Source of the DNA: Haemophilus haemolyticus | GTDB taxonomy: Bacteria; Pseudomonadota; Gammaproteobacteria; Enterobacterales; Pasteurellaceae | Direction: 5' to 3' | DNA: 64,000 bases | Assembly (NCBI RefSeq): GCF_003352385.1 | Contig: NZ_CP031243.1 | Span: forward strand, 1,864,501-1,928,500 | Shown: piece after piece, positions 12,598-21,980 of the stretch | How positions within the stretch are numbered: the first letter of the stretch is position 1 | Layout of the letters: each line of letters starts with the position of its first letter | The notes under the pieces: generated by a model | The model's database searches: none | Seen by the model: the letters and a program-made list of their open reading frames with translations, nothing else | Told to the model about the DNA's origin: nothing | Made by a program: the position numbers and the translations under genes

Positions 12598-12718
12598 TAG
12601 GGAGTCCTCTATATTAATCCGATTAAAATAAGAAGTGCGCATTATAACGTAACAATACTATTTTTTCATGAGATTTATTTTTCTTATTCTAGTCATAGCA
12701 GAAAAAGAAAAATGCATG

Positions 12719-12724
12719 TATAAT
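12719..12724 (+). promoter_or_regulatory. -10 box of the typA promoter
   Basis: A perfect TATAAT, directly preceded by TG, in the 233-bp glnA/typA divergent region. A transcript starting about 12731 would have a 100-base leader containing a hairpin plus T run. No good -35 is visible. Confidence 0.5.
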
Positions 12725-12755
12725 TTTTGCCCTTTCGACAAATGTAGAAACGCAG

Positions 12756-12780
12756 GGTGCAACTCGTTGCGCCATTTTTT
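12756..12780 (+). terminator. Terminator-like hairpin in the typA leader (possible attenuator)
   Basis: GGTGCAA / TTGCGCC arms close a CTCG tetraloop (one wobble pair), followed at once by ATTTTTT. It lies between the typA -10 box and the typA start, so it would sit in the 5' leader of typA mRNA. It could attenuate typA or end an unseen short RNA. Confidence 0.5.
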
Positions 12781-12830
12781 ATGTAACGATGTAATAAAAA
12801 TTGCATCTCATCTAATCAAAGCATTAAACA

Positions 12831-14681
12831 ATGAAAAACGAAATTGATATTAAAAAACTCCGTAACATCGCAATTATTGCGCACGTTGACCATGGTAAAA
12901 CCACTCTTGTAGATAAACTTCTTCAACAATCTGGTACTTTTGAATCTGCACGTGGTGATGTGGATGAACGAGTTATGGACTCAAACGATCTTGAAAAAGA
13001 ACGTGGCATTACCATTCTTGCAAAAAATACCGCAATTAACTGGAATGGTTATCGCATTAACATCGTAGATACCCCAGGACACGCAGACTTCGGTGGTGAA
13101 GTTGAACGCGTACTTTCTATGGTGGACTCTGTTCTATTAGTTGTTGATGCTTTTGATGGCCCAATGCCACAAACGCGTTTCGTAACCCAAAAAGCGTTCG
13201 CTCATGGTTTAAAACCTATCGTAGTAATTAATAAAGTTGACCGCCCTGGTGCGCGTCCTGACTGGGTTGTGGATCAAGTATTTGACTTATTCGTAAATCT
13301 TGGTGCAACAGATGAACAGTTAGACTTCCCTATTATCTATGCTTCAGCGCTAAATGGTGTCGCAGGTCTTGAGCACGAAGAATTAGCAAAAGATATGACC
13401 CCATTATTTGAAGCCATTGTGAAACATGTAGAACCGCCAAAAGTAGAACTTGATGCACCATTCCAAATGCAAATTTCACAATTAGACTACAACAACTATG
13501 TAGGTGTTATCGGCATTGGTCGTATTAAGCGCGGTTCGATTAAACCAAACCAACCGGTTACTATCATCAATAGTGAAGGAAAAACTCGTCAAGGTCGTAT
13601 CGGTCAAGTACTTGGTCACCTAGGTTTACAACGTTATGAAGAAGATGTTGCTTACGCAGGCGATATCGTGGCGATCACTGGTTTAGGTGAATTAAATATT
13701 TCTGATACGATTTGTGATATCAACGCAGTTGAAGCGCTTCCATCATTAACTGTTGATGAACCAACAGTAACCATGTTCTTCTGTGTAAATACCTCTCCAT
13801 TTGCGGGGCAAGAAGGTAAATACGTCACATCTCGTCAAATTCTTGAACGTTTAAATAAAGAATTAGTTCACAACGTGGCATTACGCGTAGAAGAAACACC
13901 AAACCCAGATGAATTCCGTGTTTCTGGTCGTGGTGAATTACATCTTTCTGTATTAATCGAAAATATGCGTCGTGAAGGTTATGAACTTGCGGTTTCTCGC
14001 CCTAAAGTAATCTATCGTGATATTGACGGTAAAAAACAAGAGCCATACGAACAAGTCACTATTGATGTGGAAGAACAACATCAAGGTTCTGTGATGGAAG
14101 CATTAGGTATCCGTAAAGGTGAAGTTCGAGATATGTTGCCAGATGGTAAAGGCCGTGTTCGCTTAGAATACATCATTCCTAGCCGTGGATTAATTGGCTT
14201 CCGTGGTGACTTTATGACCATGACTTCTGGTACAGGCTTACTTTACTCAAGCTTTAGCCACTACGATGAAATCAAAGGTGGAGATATCGGTCAACGTAAA
14301 AATGGTGTGTTGATTTCTAATGCAACAGGTAAAGCACTGGGTTATGCATTATTTGGCTTACAAGAACGTGGTAAGTTAATGATTGATGCAAACGTAGAAG
14401 TTTATGAAGGTCAAATTATCGGTATTCATAGCCGTTCAAATGACTTAACCGTAAACTGCTTACAAGGTAAAAAACTAACCAATATGCGTGCGTCAGGTAA
14501 AGACGATGCGATTGTGCTGACTACACCTGTGAAATTCAGTCTTGAACAAGCGATTGAATTTATCGATGACGATGAGTTAGTGGAAGTGACACCTGAATCG
14601 ATTCGTATCCGTAAAAAACTTTTAACAGAAAACGATCGTAAACGTGCAAATCGTACAACGACAAGTACTAGCACGCATTAA
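12831..14681 (+). CDS. typA: Ribosome-binding GTPase TypA/BipA
   Basis: A translational GTPase that binds the 70S ribosome and acts in stress adaptation and 50S assembly. The G domain shows [10 protein letters not shown] (G1), RGITI (G2), [12 protein letters not shown] (G3) and [12 protein letters not shown] (G4). EF-G-like domains III and V follow, then the TypA-specific C-terminal domain (about 480-600) containing [18 protein letters not shown]. At 616 aa it is full length. The first ATG of the frame is used. It is divergent from glnA and convergent with pdxH, with a bidirectional terminator between. Confidence 0.97.
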   Translation: MKNEIDIKKLRNIAIIAHVDHGKTTLVDKLLQQSGTFESARGDVDERVMDSNDLEKERGITILAKNTAINWNGYRINIVDTPGHADFGGEVERVLSMVDSVLLVVDAFDGPMPQTRFVTQKAFAHGLKPIVVINKVDRPGARPDWVVDQVFDLFVNLGATDEQLDFPIIYASALNGVAGLEHEELAKDMTPLFEAIVKHVEPPKVELDAPFQMQISQLDYNNYVGVIGIGRIKRGSIKPNQPVTIINSEGKTRQGRIGQVLGHLGLQRYEEDVAYAGDIVAITGLGELNISDTICDINAVEALPSLTVDEPTVTMFFCVNTSPFAGQEGKYVTSRQILERLNKELVHNVALRVEETPNPDEFRVSGRGELHLSVLIENMRREGYELAVSRPKVIYRDIDGKKQEPYEQVTIDVEEQHQGSVMEALGIRKGEVRDMLPDGKGRVRLEYIIPSRGLIGFRGDFMTMTSGTGLLYSSFSHYDEIKGGDIGQRKNGVLISNATGKALGYALFGLQERGKLMIDANVEVYEGQIIGIHSRSNDLTVNCLQGKKLTNMRASGKDDAIVLTTPVKFSLEQAIEFIDDDELVEVTPESIRIRKKLLTENDRKRANRTTTSTSTH

Positions 14682-14716
14682 TAAATAAAGCTAAACGCTA
14701 AAATTTAGAAAAAATT

Positions 14717-14754
14717 AACCGCATTTTGGGATACAACTAAAGTGCGGTTATTTT
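14717..14754. terminator. Bidirectional terminator between typA and pdxH
   Basis: Arms AACCGCATTTT and AAAGTGCGGTT pair with one wobble; the plus-strand copy is followed by ATTTTTA. One arm is a complete uptake signal (14740-14748). It serves typA and, on the other strand, pdxH. Confidence 0.8.
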
Positions 14755-14767
14755 TATGCTCAATTTA

Positions 14768-15400
14768 CTAAGGAGAAAGCCTTTCTCTAATCCAATTATC
14801 GCTTTCTTTACGATAACGAATGCGATCATGTAAACGGCTTAGGCGACCTTGCCAAAATTCCACGGTTTCTGGCACGATTAAATAGCCACCCCAATAATCT
14901 GGTCGAGGCACATTTAACGGATTTTTAGCAGCAACTAATGCGGCTTTTGCTAATAAAGATTTATAATTAGAAATCACCGCACTTTGCTCACTTGCCCAAG
15001 CTCCTATACGACTGGTGTAAGGTCGGGTAGCAAAATATTTATCGGATTGTTCTGCTGGGATTTTAACCGCCTTACCTTCAATTCGCACTTGGCGTTCCAA
15101 TTCAGGCCAAAAAAAAGTCAACGCGACATAAGGATTGTGCTCAATACAACTACCTTTTCGGCTAAGATAATTGGTAAAAAAGACAAAACCTTGCTCATTG
15201 ACTTCTTTTAGCAAAACCATTCGGCTATTTGGGCGACCTTGTTCATCAACAGTCGCAATATTCATTGCAGTAGGCTCATTGACTTGAGCATGAATAGCCT
15301 CTTTTTGCCACTGTTCAAATTGCGAGATTGGATTTTCATGGCAATCATGTTGCGAAAGCACTCGTTTAGTATATTCATCGCGGATATTGTGTAACTCCAT
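14768..15400 (-). CDS. pdxH: Pyridoxamine/pyridoxine 5'-phosphate oxidase
   Basis: FMN-dependent oxidation of PNP or PMP to pyridoxal 5'-phosphate, the last step of de novo and salvage vitamin B6 synthesis; cytoplasmic homodimer. Recognisable blocks are [21 protein letters not shown] (FMN binding), [27 protein letters not shown] and the C-terminal [17 protein letters not shown] catalytic segment. The protein is 210 aa from the ATG at 15398-15400, preceded by GGAGAG; a longer frame to 15457 lacks conservation. It contains an uptake signal at 14976-14984. A 240-bp stretch upstream (15401-15640) holds nothing else I can support. Confidence 0.96.
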   Translation of the reverse strand: MELHNIRDEYTKRVLSQHDCHENPISQFEQWQKEAIHAQVNEPTAMNIATVDEQGRPNSRMVLLKEVNEQGFVFFTNYLSRKGSCIEHNPYVALTFFWPELERQVRIEGKAVKIPAEQSDKYFATRPYTSRIGAWASEQSAVISNYKSLLAKAALVAAKNPLNVPRPDYWGGYLIVPETVEFWQGRLSRLHDRIRYRKESDNWIRERLSP

Positions 15401-15640
15401 TTTCTCTCCTTTTAAATTTGATGAAAAATGCAAATAGAATAAAGGCTGTGAAATCATTCGTCAATTTAAGGAAAAACTGTGGAACTAGCATCATATCATT
15501 AAGTAATTCTGCCCCTCCTTCTAGTAAAGCACCTTATTCTGACGAGGTATTCTGGAATTCAGTGAAAAATAAAACTCAAATGACATCGAATCTTGCAATT
15601 ATTTGAAATATGAGTATTATCTAGCTCCCTATGTTCAACC

Positions 15641-15678
15641 TCGGGTTCCCTAACCCCGATTTATTTAAACTAAAAAGG
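15641..15678 (+). promoter_or_regulatory. preQ1-I riboswitch controlling yhhQ translation
   Basis: The layout matches the small preQ1 class I aptamer: stem P1 TCGGG (15641-15645) / CCCGA (15655-15659), loop TTCCCTAAC, then an A-rich tail ending AAACTAAAAAGG. CCT of the loop can pair with AGG of the tail, forming the H-type pseudoknot. That AGG is also the Shine-Dalgarno for the ATG at 15685, so ligand binding should block translation. The downstream gene encodes the queuosine-precursor transporter, as expected. Confidence 0.88.
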
Positions 15679-15684
15679 TACAAC

Positions 15685-16392
15685 ATGAAATTAAACTCTC
15701 CGATCTTTAATGATCAACAAAAACGTCGTGCAATCATCTGGCTCAGCTTTTTCCACATATTCATCATTGCAGCGAGCAACTACTTTGTACAAATCCCTTT
15801 TGAAATCACGCTAAAATTGACCGCACTTGGTGCAGCAAATGATTTTTCTTTCCACAGCACTTGGGGAACACTCACATTCCCATTTATCTTTTTAGCTACA
15901 GATTTAACCGTACGCATTTTCGGTGCGGAAGATGCAAGAAAAATCATCTTCGTGGTGATGTTTCCTGCACTTATTGTAAGTTACGTCATATCTGTTTTAT
16001 TCTCTGAAAGCAAATTCCAAGGTTTCGAATCATTAACGCATTTTGATCTGTTTGTATTCCGTATTGCTATTGCGAGCTTTGCCGCTTACGTCGTAGGACA
16101 ATTACTGGATGTGATCGTATTTAACCGCTTACGCCAGTTAAAAACATGGTGGGTGGCGCCAACTAGCTCAATGACATTCGGTTCAATGGCGGATACGTTT
16201 GTTTTCTTCAGTGTGGCATTCTACCAAAGTGCAGATCCATTCATGGCTGAACACTGGGCACAACTCGGCTTTGTAGATTACCTGTTTAAGCTATTTATCG
16301 GCATTATATTATTCGTACCAGCCTATGGCGTAGTATTAAATGTTATTTTACGAAAACTACAAATGCTCGTAGCTGAACGCGTTCCTGCATAA
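15685..16392 (+). CDS. yhhQ: Queuosine precursor transporter
   Basis: An inner-membrane protein of 235 residues in the YhhQ/QPTR (vut_1) family, which imports preQ0/preQ1 for tRNA queuosine modification. About six hydrophobic segments are visible, with the family motif FPFIFLATDLTVRIFGAEDAR and later DTFVFFSVAF. The ATG at 15685-15687 follows the riboswitch tail directly; a longer frame from 15631 would run through the aptamer and is rejected. tgt and queA, which use the imported precursor, lie elsewhere in this window. One uptake signal lies in the gene (15820-15828). Confidence 0.93.
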   Translation: MKLNSPIFNDQQKRRAIIWLSFFHIFIIAASNYFVQIPFEITLKLTALGAANDFSFHSTWGTLTFPFIFLATDLTVRIFGAEDARKIIFVVMFPALIVSYVISVLFSESKFQGFESLTHFDLFVFRIAIASFAAYVVGQLLDVIVFNRLRQLKTWWVAPTSSMTFGSMADTFVFFSVAFYQSADPFMAEHWAQLGFVDYLFKLFIGIILFVPAYGVVLNVILRKLQMLVAERVPA

Positions 16393-16417
16393 ACCAAATT
16401 TCTGACGCATATAAAAC

Positions 16418-16449
16418 AATTAACCCCGCTCTTTTGAGTGGGGTTAATT
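16418..16449. terminator. Hairpin after yhhQ
   Basis: Long arms AATTAACCCCgCTC / GAGtGGGGTTAATT around TTTT. The stem is very stable but has little T tract on the plus strand; the minus-strand exit is T-rich. Probable yhhQ terminator. The rest of 16450-16667 holds one uptake signal (16553-16561) and the leader of the next gene. Confidence 0.65.
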
Positions 16450-16667
16450 ATTAAAAAGCTCATTAAATCGCTTGAGAGCGCAATAAAACCGCCCCATTAT
16501 ATTCTCTACACTTACATTGCTAAAATAGCGCGGTAAAAAAGTATAAATTTATAACCGCACTTTTTTATATCAAAAAAACATATTTTCTAGCTAAAAGTTA
16601 TTGGCGCTACCTTCTTATTTTTTTAGAAAATACCGATCTACTTAGTTCTAAAATAGAAGGAATATTT

Positions 16668-17711
16668 ATGCTTTTAACCGGATTACTTTGCGGAATTTTA
16701 CTCGGATTTGTGATGCAGCGTGGGCGCTTTTGTATTACTGGCGCATTTCGCGATATGTATGCCACCAAAAATAACAAAATGTTTGTAGCCCTTTTATTGG
16801 CGATTACCGTGCAATCCATCGGTTTCTTCCTCTTAAAAGAAATCGGTGTATTAAATGTCGATCCAGCTGAAAATTTTGCATTTTTAGCCGTGATTATCGG
16901 TGCCTTTGTGTTTGGTGTCGGCATTGTTCTCGCTGGCGGTTGTGCAACTGGCACATGGTACCGAGCTGCAGAAGGCTTAGTCGGCAGTTGGGTCGCGTTA
17001 TTCACTTATATGTTATTAAGTGCCATCATGCGTACTGGCCCATTAGGCGAATTCAATAAAGCTTTACGCAGTATCAATATTGAACAACGCAATATTTACG
17101 ATACATTCGGTATATCACCTTGGTGGTTAGTCGCATTATTAACTTTAGTGACAGCTTTCTATGTATACAAACATCTCAGCAAACCAAGCGCAAAAGTCGC
17201 GTCATTAAAACCAAAGAAAACGGGACTTGCCCACTTATTATTTGAAAAACGCTGGCATCCATTTTTCTCTGCTGTGTTAATCGGATTAATCGCGCTTGCC
17301 GCTTGGCCACTCAGTGTCGCTACTGGTCGTGAGTTTGGACTTGGAATCACTGGTCCATCAGCCAATATCATGCAATTCCTTGTTACTGGCGACGGTAAAT
17401 TTATTAACTGGGGCGTATTCTTAGTCTTAGGGATTTTTATTGGGTCATTCATCGGCGCGAAAGCAAGCAATGAATTTCGTGTTCGCGTACCGGATGCCAC
17501 CACGATTCTACGCAGCGGACTCGGCGGTATTCTTATGGGTATTGGTGCAACGCTTGCAGGTGGCTGCTCTATCGGTAATGGCTTAGTCGAAACCGCCTTT
17601 TTCTCTTGGCAAGGTTGGGTCTCATTGCCATTGATGATTCTCGGCACTTGGGTGGCCGCCTACTTTACCATTATCCGTCCACAACGTTTAAAATTAACAA
17701 AAGCATCATAA
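16668..17711 (+). CDS. YeeE/YedE-family sulfur (thiosulfate-type) transporter
   Basis: A polytopic membrane protein of 347 residues with two sulf-transport repeats. The functional cysteines of thiosulfate transporter TsuA (YeeE) appear conserved: RGRFCITGA (Cys22), LAGGCATGTW (Cys92) and LAGGCSIGNG (Cys300). The family passes thiosulfate or a related sulfur species across the inner membrane through persulfide/hydrogen-bond relay by these cysteines. A TusA-like sulfur carrier gene follows by 9 bases, the same pairing as E. coli yeeE-yeeD. The exact substrate (thiosulfate or a selenium compound) is not proven by sequence. AAGGA ribosome-binding site. Confidence 0.85.
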   Translation: MLLTGLLCGILLGFVMQRGRFCITGAFRDMYATKNNKMFVALLLAITVQSIGFFLLKEIGVLNVDPAENFAFLAVIIGAFVFGVGIVLAGGCATGTWYRAAEGLVGSWVALFTYMLLSAIMRTGPLGEFNKALRSINIEQRNIYDTFGISPWWLVALLTLVTAFYVYKHLSKPSAKVASLKPKKTGLAHLLFEKRWHPFFSAVLIGLIALAAWPLSVATGREFGLGITGPSANIMQFLVTGDGKFINWGVFLVLGIFIGSFIGAKASNEFRVRVPDATTILRSGLGGILMGIGATLAGGCSIGNGLVETAFFSWQGWVSLPLMILGTWVAAYFTIIRPQRLKLTKAS

Positions 17712-17720
17712 GGAGTTTAT

Positions 17721-17942
17721 ATGATCGTTAAATTACCTACACTTGGCCTTGTTTGCCCATTTCCTCTCGTTGAAGCTAAGGAAGCCATGGCTAAGTTAAA
17801 TAAAGGCGATGGCCTAGAAATTGAATTCGACTGCACACAAGCCACCGAGGCTATTCCTGCTTGGGCTGCAGAAGAAGGTTATGAAGTAACAAACTTCGAA
17901 CAAATTGATGATGCAAAATGGTCAATTACGGTGATTAAATAA
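17721..17942 (+). CDS. TusA/SirA-like sulfur carrier protein (YeeD-like)
   Basis: A 73-residue TusA-fold protein. The conserved CPFP motif (LGLVCPFPLVEAK) gives the persulfide-carrying cysteine at residue 12, and a second cysteine lies at residue 38 (FDCTQA). It is co-transcribed with the YeeE-type transporter (9-base gap, AAGGAG ribosome-binding site) and probably accepts the incoming sulfur. It is distinct from a second TusA-like gene in this window at 31946-32167. Confidence 0.88.
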   Translation: MIVKLPTLGLVCPFPLVEAKEAMAKLNKGDGLEIEFDCTQATEAIPAWAAEEGYEVTNFEQIDDAKWSITVIK

Positions 17943-17951
17943 TAAAAAAGA

Positions 17952-17987
17952 GCGGTTAAAAACAAAAACATGTTTAACCGCCCTTTT
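17952..17987 (+). terminator. Terminator after the YeeE/TusA pair
   Basis: Arms GCGGTTAAA and TTTAACCGC around a 12-base loop, followed by CCTTTTTC. It lies 10 bp after the TusA-like stop, facing the end of the convergent YhcH-like gene. Confidence 0.85.
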
Positions 17988-17994
17988 TCAAAAA

Positions 17995-18510
<516 letters not shown>

Positions 18511-18525
18511 TTAAATGAAATAAAG

Positions 18526-18555
18526 TTACCAATCACACAAAAACCTCTGTATAAT
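18526..18555 (+). promoter_or_regulatory. pnp promoter
   Basis: TTACCA (-35, 18526-18531) and a perfect TATAAT (-10, 18550-18555) are 18 bp apart. Transcription would begin at about 18561-18563, so the mRNA starts at the base of the long leader hairpin. Confidence 0.65.
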
Positions 18556-18559
18556 GCTT

Positions 18560-18674
18560 AGGCTTTATTTTCTACATTAGCGTGCGGCTATCAAAAGCAA
18601 TTTTAAGCGCTCGAAAGTGCGGTTGTTTTTACAAAAGATTTCTTTTGCTAGTCGCAATCTGGAAAATAAAGCTT
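18560..18674 (+). promoter_or_regulatory. Long 5' leader hairpin of pnp (likely RNase III / PNPase autocontrol)
   Basis: The outer arms 18560-18572 (AGGCTTTATTTTC) and 18662-18674 pair at 12 of 13 positions. The inner arms 18583-18597 and 18642-18656 pair at 13 of 15. Together they make an interrupted stem of over 25 bp starting at the inferred transcription start. E. coli pnp has a comparable leader duplex that RNase III cuts, after which PNPase degrades the nicked arm and represses its own message. The same mechanism is inferred here. Confidence 0.7.
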
Positions 18675-18705
18675 TGTTTTAAATATTATTTTGAAGGAAA
18701 ACATT

Positions 18706-20835
18706 GTGAATCCAATTGTTAAACAATTTAAATACGGTCAACATACCGTTACTCTAGAAACCGGCGCGATTGCACGTCAAGCAACTGCTGCGGTGATGGC
18801 AAGCATGGACGATACCACGGTATTCGTGACTGTTGTTGCTAAAAAAGATGTGAAAGAAGGTCAAGACTTCTTCCCATTAACCGTAAACTACCAAGAGCGT
18901 ACTTATGCGGCGGGTAAAATCCCTGGTGGATTCTTCAAACGTGAAGGTCGTCCATCTGAAGGCGAAACTTTAATTGCACGTTTAATCGACCGTCCAATTC
19001 GTCCATTATTCCCAGAAGGTTTCTTCAACGAAATCCAAGTTGTGGCAACTGTAGTTTCTGTAAACCCACAAATCAGCCCAGACTTAGTGGCTATGATTGG
19101 TGCTTCTGCAGCATTAACCTTATCTGGTGTACCTTTCAACGGTCCTATCGGTGCAGCGCGCGTTGGTTTTATTGACAACCAATTCGTATTAAACCCAACT
19201 ATGGCTGAACAAAAACAAAGCCGTTTGGACTTAGTGGTTGCTGGTACTGACAAAGCCGTATTAATGGTTGAATCTGAAGCTGATATCTTAACTGAAGAAC
19301 AAATGTTAGCGGCAGTCGTATTCGGTCATCAACAACAACAAGTTGTGGTTGAAGCAATCAAAGAATTTGCAAAAGAAGCGGGCAAACCACGTTGGGATTG
19401 GGTTGCACCACAACCAAACACAGATTTAATCAATAAAGTAAAAGCAATTGCTGAAGCACGTTTAGGCGATGCATACCGCATTACTGAAAAACAATCACGT
19501 TACGAACAAATCGATGCAATTAAAGCAGATGTAATTGCGCAAATCACAGCTGAAGATGAAGATATTAGCGAAGGTAAAATCGTGGATATTTTCACCGCAC
19601 TTGAAAGCCAAATCGTTCGTGGACGTATCATTGCAGGTGAACCACGTATTGATGGTCGTACCGTTGATACCGTTCGTGCATTAGACATTTGCACTGGTGT
19701 ATTACCACGTACTCACGGTTCTGCGATTTTCACCCGTGGTGAAACGCAAGCATTAGCTGTTGCAACGTTAGGTACAGAACGTGATGCACAAATCATTGAT
19801 GAATTAACGGGTGAACGTCAAGATCACTTCTTATTCCACTACAACTTCCCTCCATACTCTGTAGGTGAAACGGGTATGATTGGCTCACCAAAACGTCGTG
19901 AGATCGGTCACGGTCGTTTAGCAAAACGTGGTGTAGCGGCTGTTATGCCAAGCCTTGCGGAATTCCCGTACGTAGTGCGTGTTGTATCTGAAATCACTGA
20001 ATCTAACGGTTCTTCTTCTATGGCATCTGTATGTGGTGCGTCTTTAGCATTAATGGATGCGGGCGTTCCAATCAAAGCTGCTGTTGCAGGTATCGCAATG
20101 GGCTTAGTGAAAGAAGAAGAGAAATTCGTGGTCCTTTCAGATATCTTAGGTGATGAAGACCACTTAGGTGATATGGACTTTAAAGTAGCGGGTACACGTG
20201 AAGGTGTGACCGCCCTTCAAATGGATATCAAAATTGAAGGTATCACCCCTGAAATTATGCAAATTGCATTAAACCAAGCGAAAAGTGCACGTATGCACAT
20301 TCTTGGTGTAATGGAACAAGCAATCCCTGCACCACGTGCAGATATTTCTGACTACGCACCGCGCATCTACACAATGAAAATTGATCCTAAGAAAATCAAA
20401 GATGTCATTGGTAAAGGTGGCGCAACAATTCGTTCACTAACTGAAGAAACTGGTACATCAATTGACATTGATGACGATGGTACAGTGAAAATTGCCGCAG
20501 TAGATAGTAATGCAGCGAAAAACGTAATGGGACGTATTGAGAAAATCGTTGCAGAAGTTGAAGCTGGCGCAATTTACAAAGGTAAAGTTACTCGTCTTGC
20601 TGATTTTGGTGCATTCGTAGCAATCGTTGGAAATAAAGAAGGTTTAGTTCATATTTCTCAAATTGCTGAAGAGCGCGTAGAAAAAGTTAGCGATTACCTC
20701 CAAGTAGGCCAAGAAGTAAACGTAAAAGTTGTTGAAATCGATCGTCAAGGTCGTATTCGTTTAACAATGAAAGACTTGGCTCCGAAACAAGAAACTGAAA
20801 TTAACCAAGAAGATTCTGTAGAAGAACAAGAATAA
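18706..20835 (+). CDS. pnp: Polyribonucleotide nucleotidyltransferase (PNPase)
   Basis: Phosphorolytic 3'-5' exoribonuclease and component of the RNA degradosome; homotrimer. Two RNase PH-like cores are present; the second holds [17 protein letters not shown] and [19 protein letters not shown] with the catalytic aspartates. A KH domain ([17 protein letters not shown], near 555-615) and an S1 domain ([19 protein letters not shown], near 620-690) follow. The start is the GTG at 18706-18708, preceded by AAGGA, giving 709 aa; a TTG at 18691 overlaps that site and is rejected. Contains an uptake signal at 19594-19602. Confidence 0.97.
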   Translation: MNPIVKQFKYGQHTVTLETGAIARQATAAVMASMDDTTVFVTVVAKKDVKEGQDFFPLTVNYQERTYAAGKIPGGFFKREGRPSEGETLIARLIDRPIRPLFPEGFFNEIQVVATVVSVNPQISPDLVAMIGASAALTLSGVPFNGPIGAARVGFIDNQFVLNPTMAEQKQSRLDLVVAGTDKAVLMVESEADILTEEQMLAAVVFGHQQQQVVVEAIKEFAKEAGKPRWDWVAPQPNTDLINKVKAIAEARLGDAYRITEKQSRYEQIDAIKADVIAQITAEDEDISEGKIVDIFTALESQIVRGRIIAGEPRIDGRTVDTVRALDICTGVLPRTHGSAIFTRGETQALAVATLGTERDAQIIDELTGERQDHFLFHYNFPPYSVGETGMIGSPKRREIGHGRLAKRGVAAVMPSLAEFPYVVRVVSEITESNGSSSMASVCGASLALMDAGVPIKAAVAGIAMGLVKEEEKFVVLSDILGDEDHLGDMDFKVAGTREGVTALQMDIKIEGITPEIMQIALNQAKSARMHILGVMEQAIPAPRADISDYAPRIYTMKIDPKKIKDVIGKGGATIRSLTEETGTSIDIDDDGTVKIAAVDSNAAKNVMGRIEKIVAEVEAGAIYKGKVTRLADFGAFVAIVGNKEGLVHISQIAEERVEKVSDYLQVGQEVNVKVVEIDRQGRIRLTMKDLAPKQETEINQEDSVEEQE

Positions 20836-20851
20836 TCTTGGAATATCGAAT

Positions 20852-20891
20852 CAAAACTTGGTAGCATTCGCTGCTAAGTTTTGTTGTTTTC
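20852..20891 (+). terminator. Hairpin between pnp and nlpI
   Basis: Arms CAAAACTT / AAGTTTTG continue into GTAGC / GCTGC around ATTC, followed by TTGTTTTCC. It lies 17 bp past pnp. It probably reduces but may not abolish readthrough into nlpI. Confidence 0.7.
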
Positions 20892-20916
20892 CAACTTTTA
20901 GGCATAAAGAAAGCAA

Positions 20917-21861
20917 ATGCGGTGTTTTCGCTTATCTCGCCATTTTATAGTCTATTTATTTAGCTTATGTGCGATCTTATTCCTTGCAGGCTGTGTTCAG
21001 TCTAGGGGCGGTTTTGTGTCTAGAAATCATGTCGTGTTGGCTGAGCAAAACCCGAATACTCACTTTGAACAGGAAGTGATGATCGTGCGATTAAGCCAAG
21101 TACTACTCGTTGGAAAAATGAGTAATGAAGAACGTGCATCGCTACATTTCGAACGTGGCGTACTCTATGATTCCCTTGGATTATGGGGACTTGCTCGTTA
21201 CGATTTTACTCAAGCCCTTGCATTACAGCCTAAAATGGCATCTGTGTACAATTACTTAGGGCTTTATTTATTGCTTGAAGAAGATTACGACGGCGCATTG
21301 GAAGCATTTAATACGGTGTTTGAATTAGATTCAAGTTATGACTATACCCACCTTAATCGTGGTTTAAATTTTTATTATGTAGGGCGCTACCATCTTGCTC
21401 AGCAAGATTTCTTACAGTTCTACCAAGCCGATACAAAAGATCCCTATCGTGTCTTATGGCTATATTTGAACGAACAAAAATTAAAACCACAAGAAGCCCA
21501 AACAAACCTTGTTGAACGAGCAAAAGGGCTATCAGAGGACTTCTGGGGTACAAACATCGTTCAATATTACTTAGGACACATCTCTGTAGAAGAATTACAA
21601 CAACGAGCAAGTGAATTTGCTGAAAATTCACAACAATATGCTGAAATTCTCACAGAAACCTATTTTTATCTAGCAAAACAAAAACTCAATGTAGGGCTAG
21701 TAGATGAAGCGGCAGCTTTATTTAAACTAGCTATGGCAAATCAGGTTTATAACTTTGTTGAGTATCGTTTTGCCGCGTTTGAACTAATGAAATTAAAACC
21801 GGTTCAAACAGAAGACGAAAAAGAAGAGAAAAGTGCGGTAACAAAAGCGATTGTTTTCTAA
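20917..21861 (+). CDS. nlpI: Outer-membrane lipoprotein NlpI (TPR adaptor)
   Basis: A 314-residue lipoprotein with signal peptide ending in the lipobox LAGC. The mature part contains tetratricopeptide repeats (for example [29 protein letters not shown] and the next repeat [13 protein letters not shown], abbreviated here by their starts). NlpI scaffolds periplasmic peptidoglycan hydrolases and the Prc protease in E. coli. Gene order pnp-nlpI-deaD is conserved with enterobacteria. An uptake signal lies just before the stop. Confidence 0.92.
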   Translation: MRCFRLSRHFIVYLFSLCAILFLAGCVQSRGGFVSRNHVVLAEQNPNTHFEQEVMIVRLSQVLLVGKMSNEERASLHFERGVLYDSLGLWGLARYDFTQALALQPKMASVYNYLGLYLLLEEDYDGALEAFNTVFELDSSYDYTHLNRGLNFYYVGRYHLAQQDFLQFYQADTKDPYRVLWLYLNEQKLKPQEAQTNLVERAKGLSEDFWGTNIVQYYLGHISVEELQQRASEFAENSQQYAEILTETYFYLAKQKLNVGLVDEAAALFKLAMANQVYNFVEYRFAAFELMKLKPVQTEDEKEEKSAVTKAIVF

Positions 21862-21980
21862 AAATCAATCAAAACTCACCGCTCTTTACAGTAGAACGAA
21901 TAGAAAAATTCATTCGCTCTGCTCAACTTAATAAACCGAAGGCCTCTTTGAGCTTTCCTTATTTATATTCGAGTATTTTA

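Noticed and set aside
15418..15606. 62-codon plus-strand ORF upstream of yhhQ
   Set aside because: No ribosome-binding site or recognisable product, overlaps the pdxH leader, and its sequence does not resemble neighbours in codon use.
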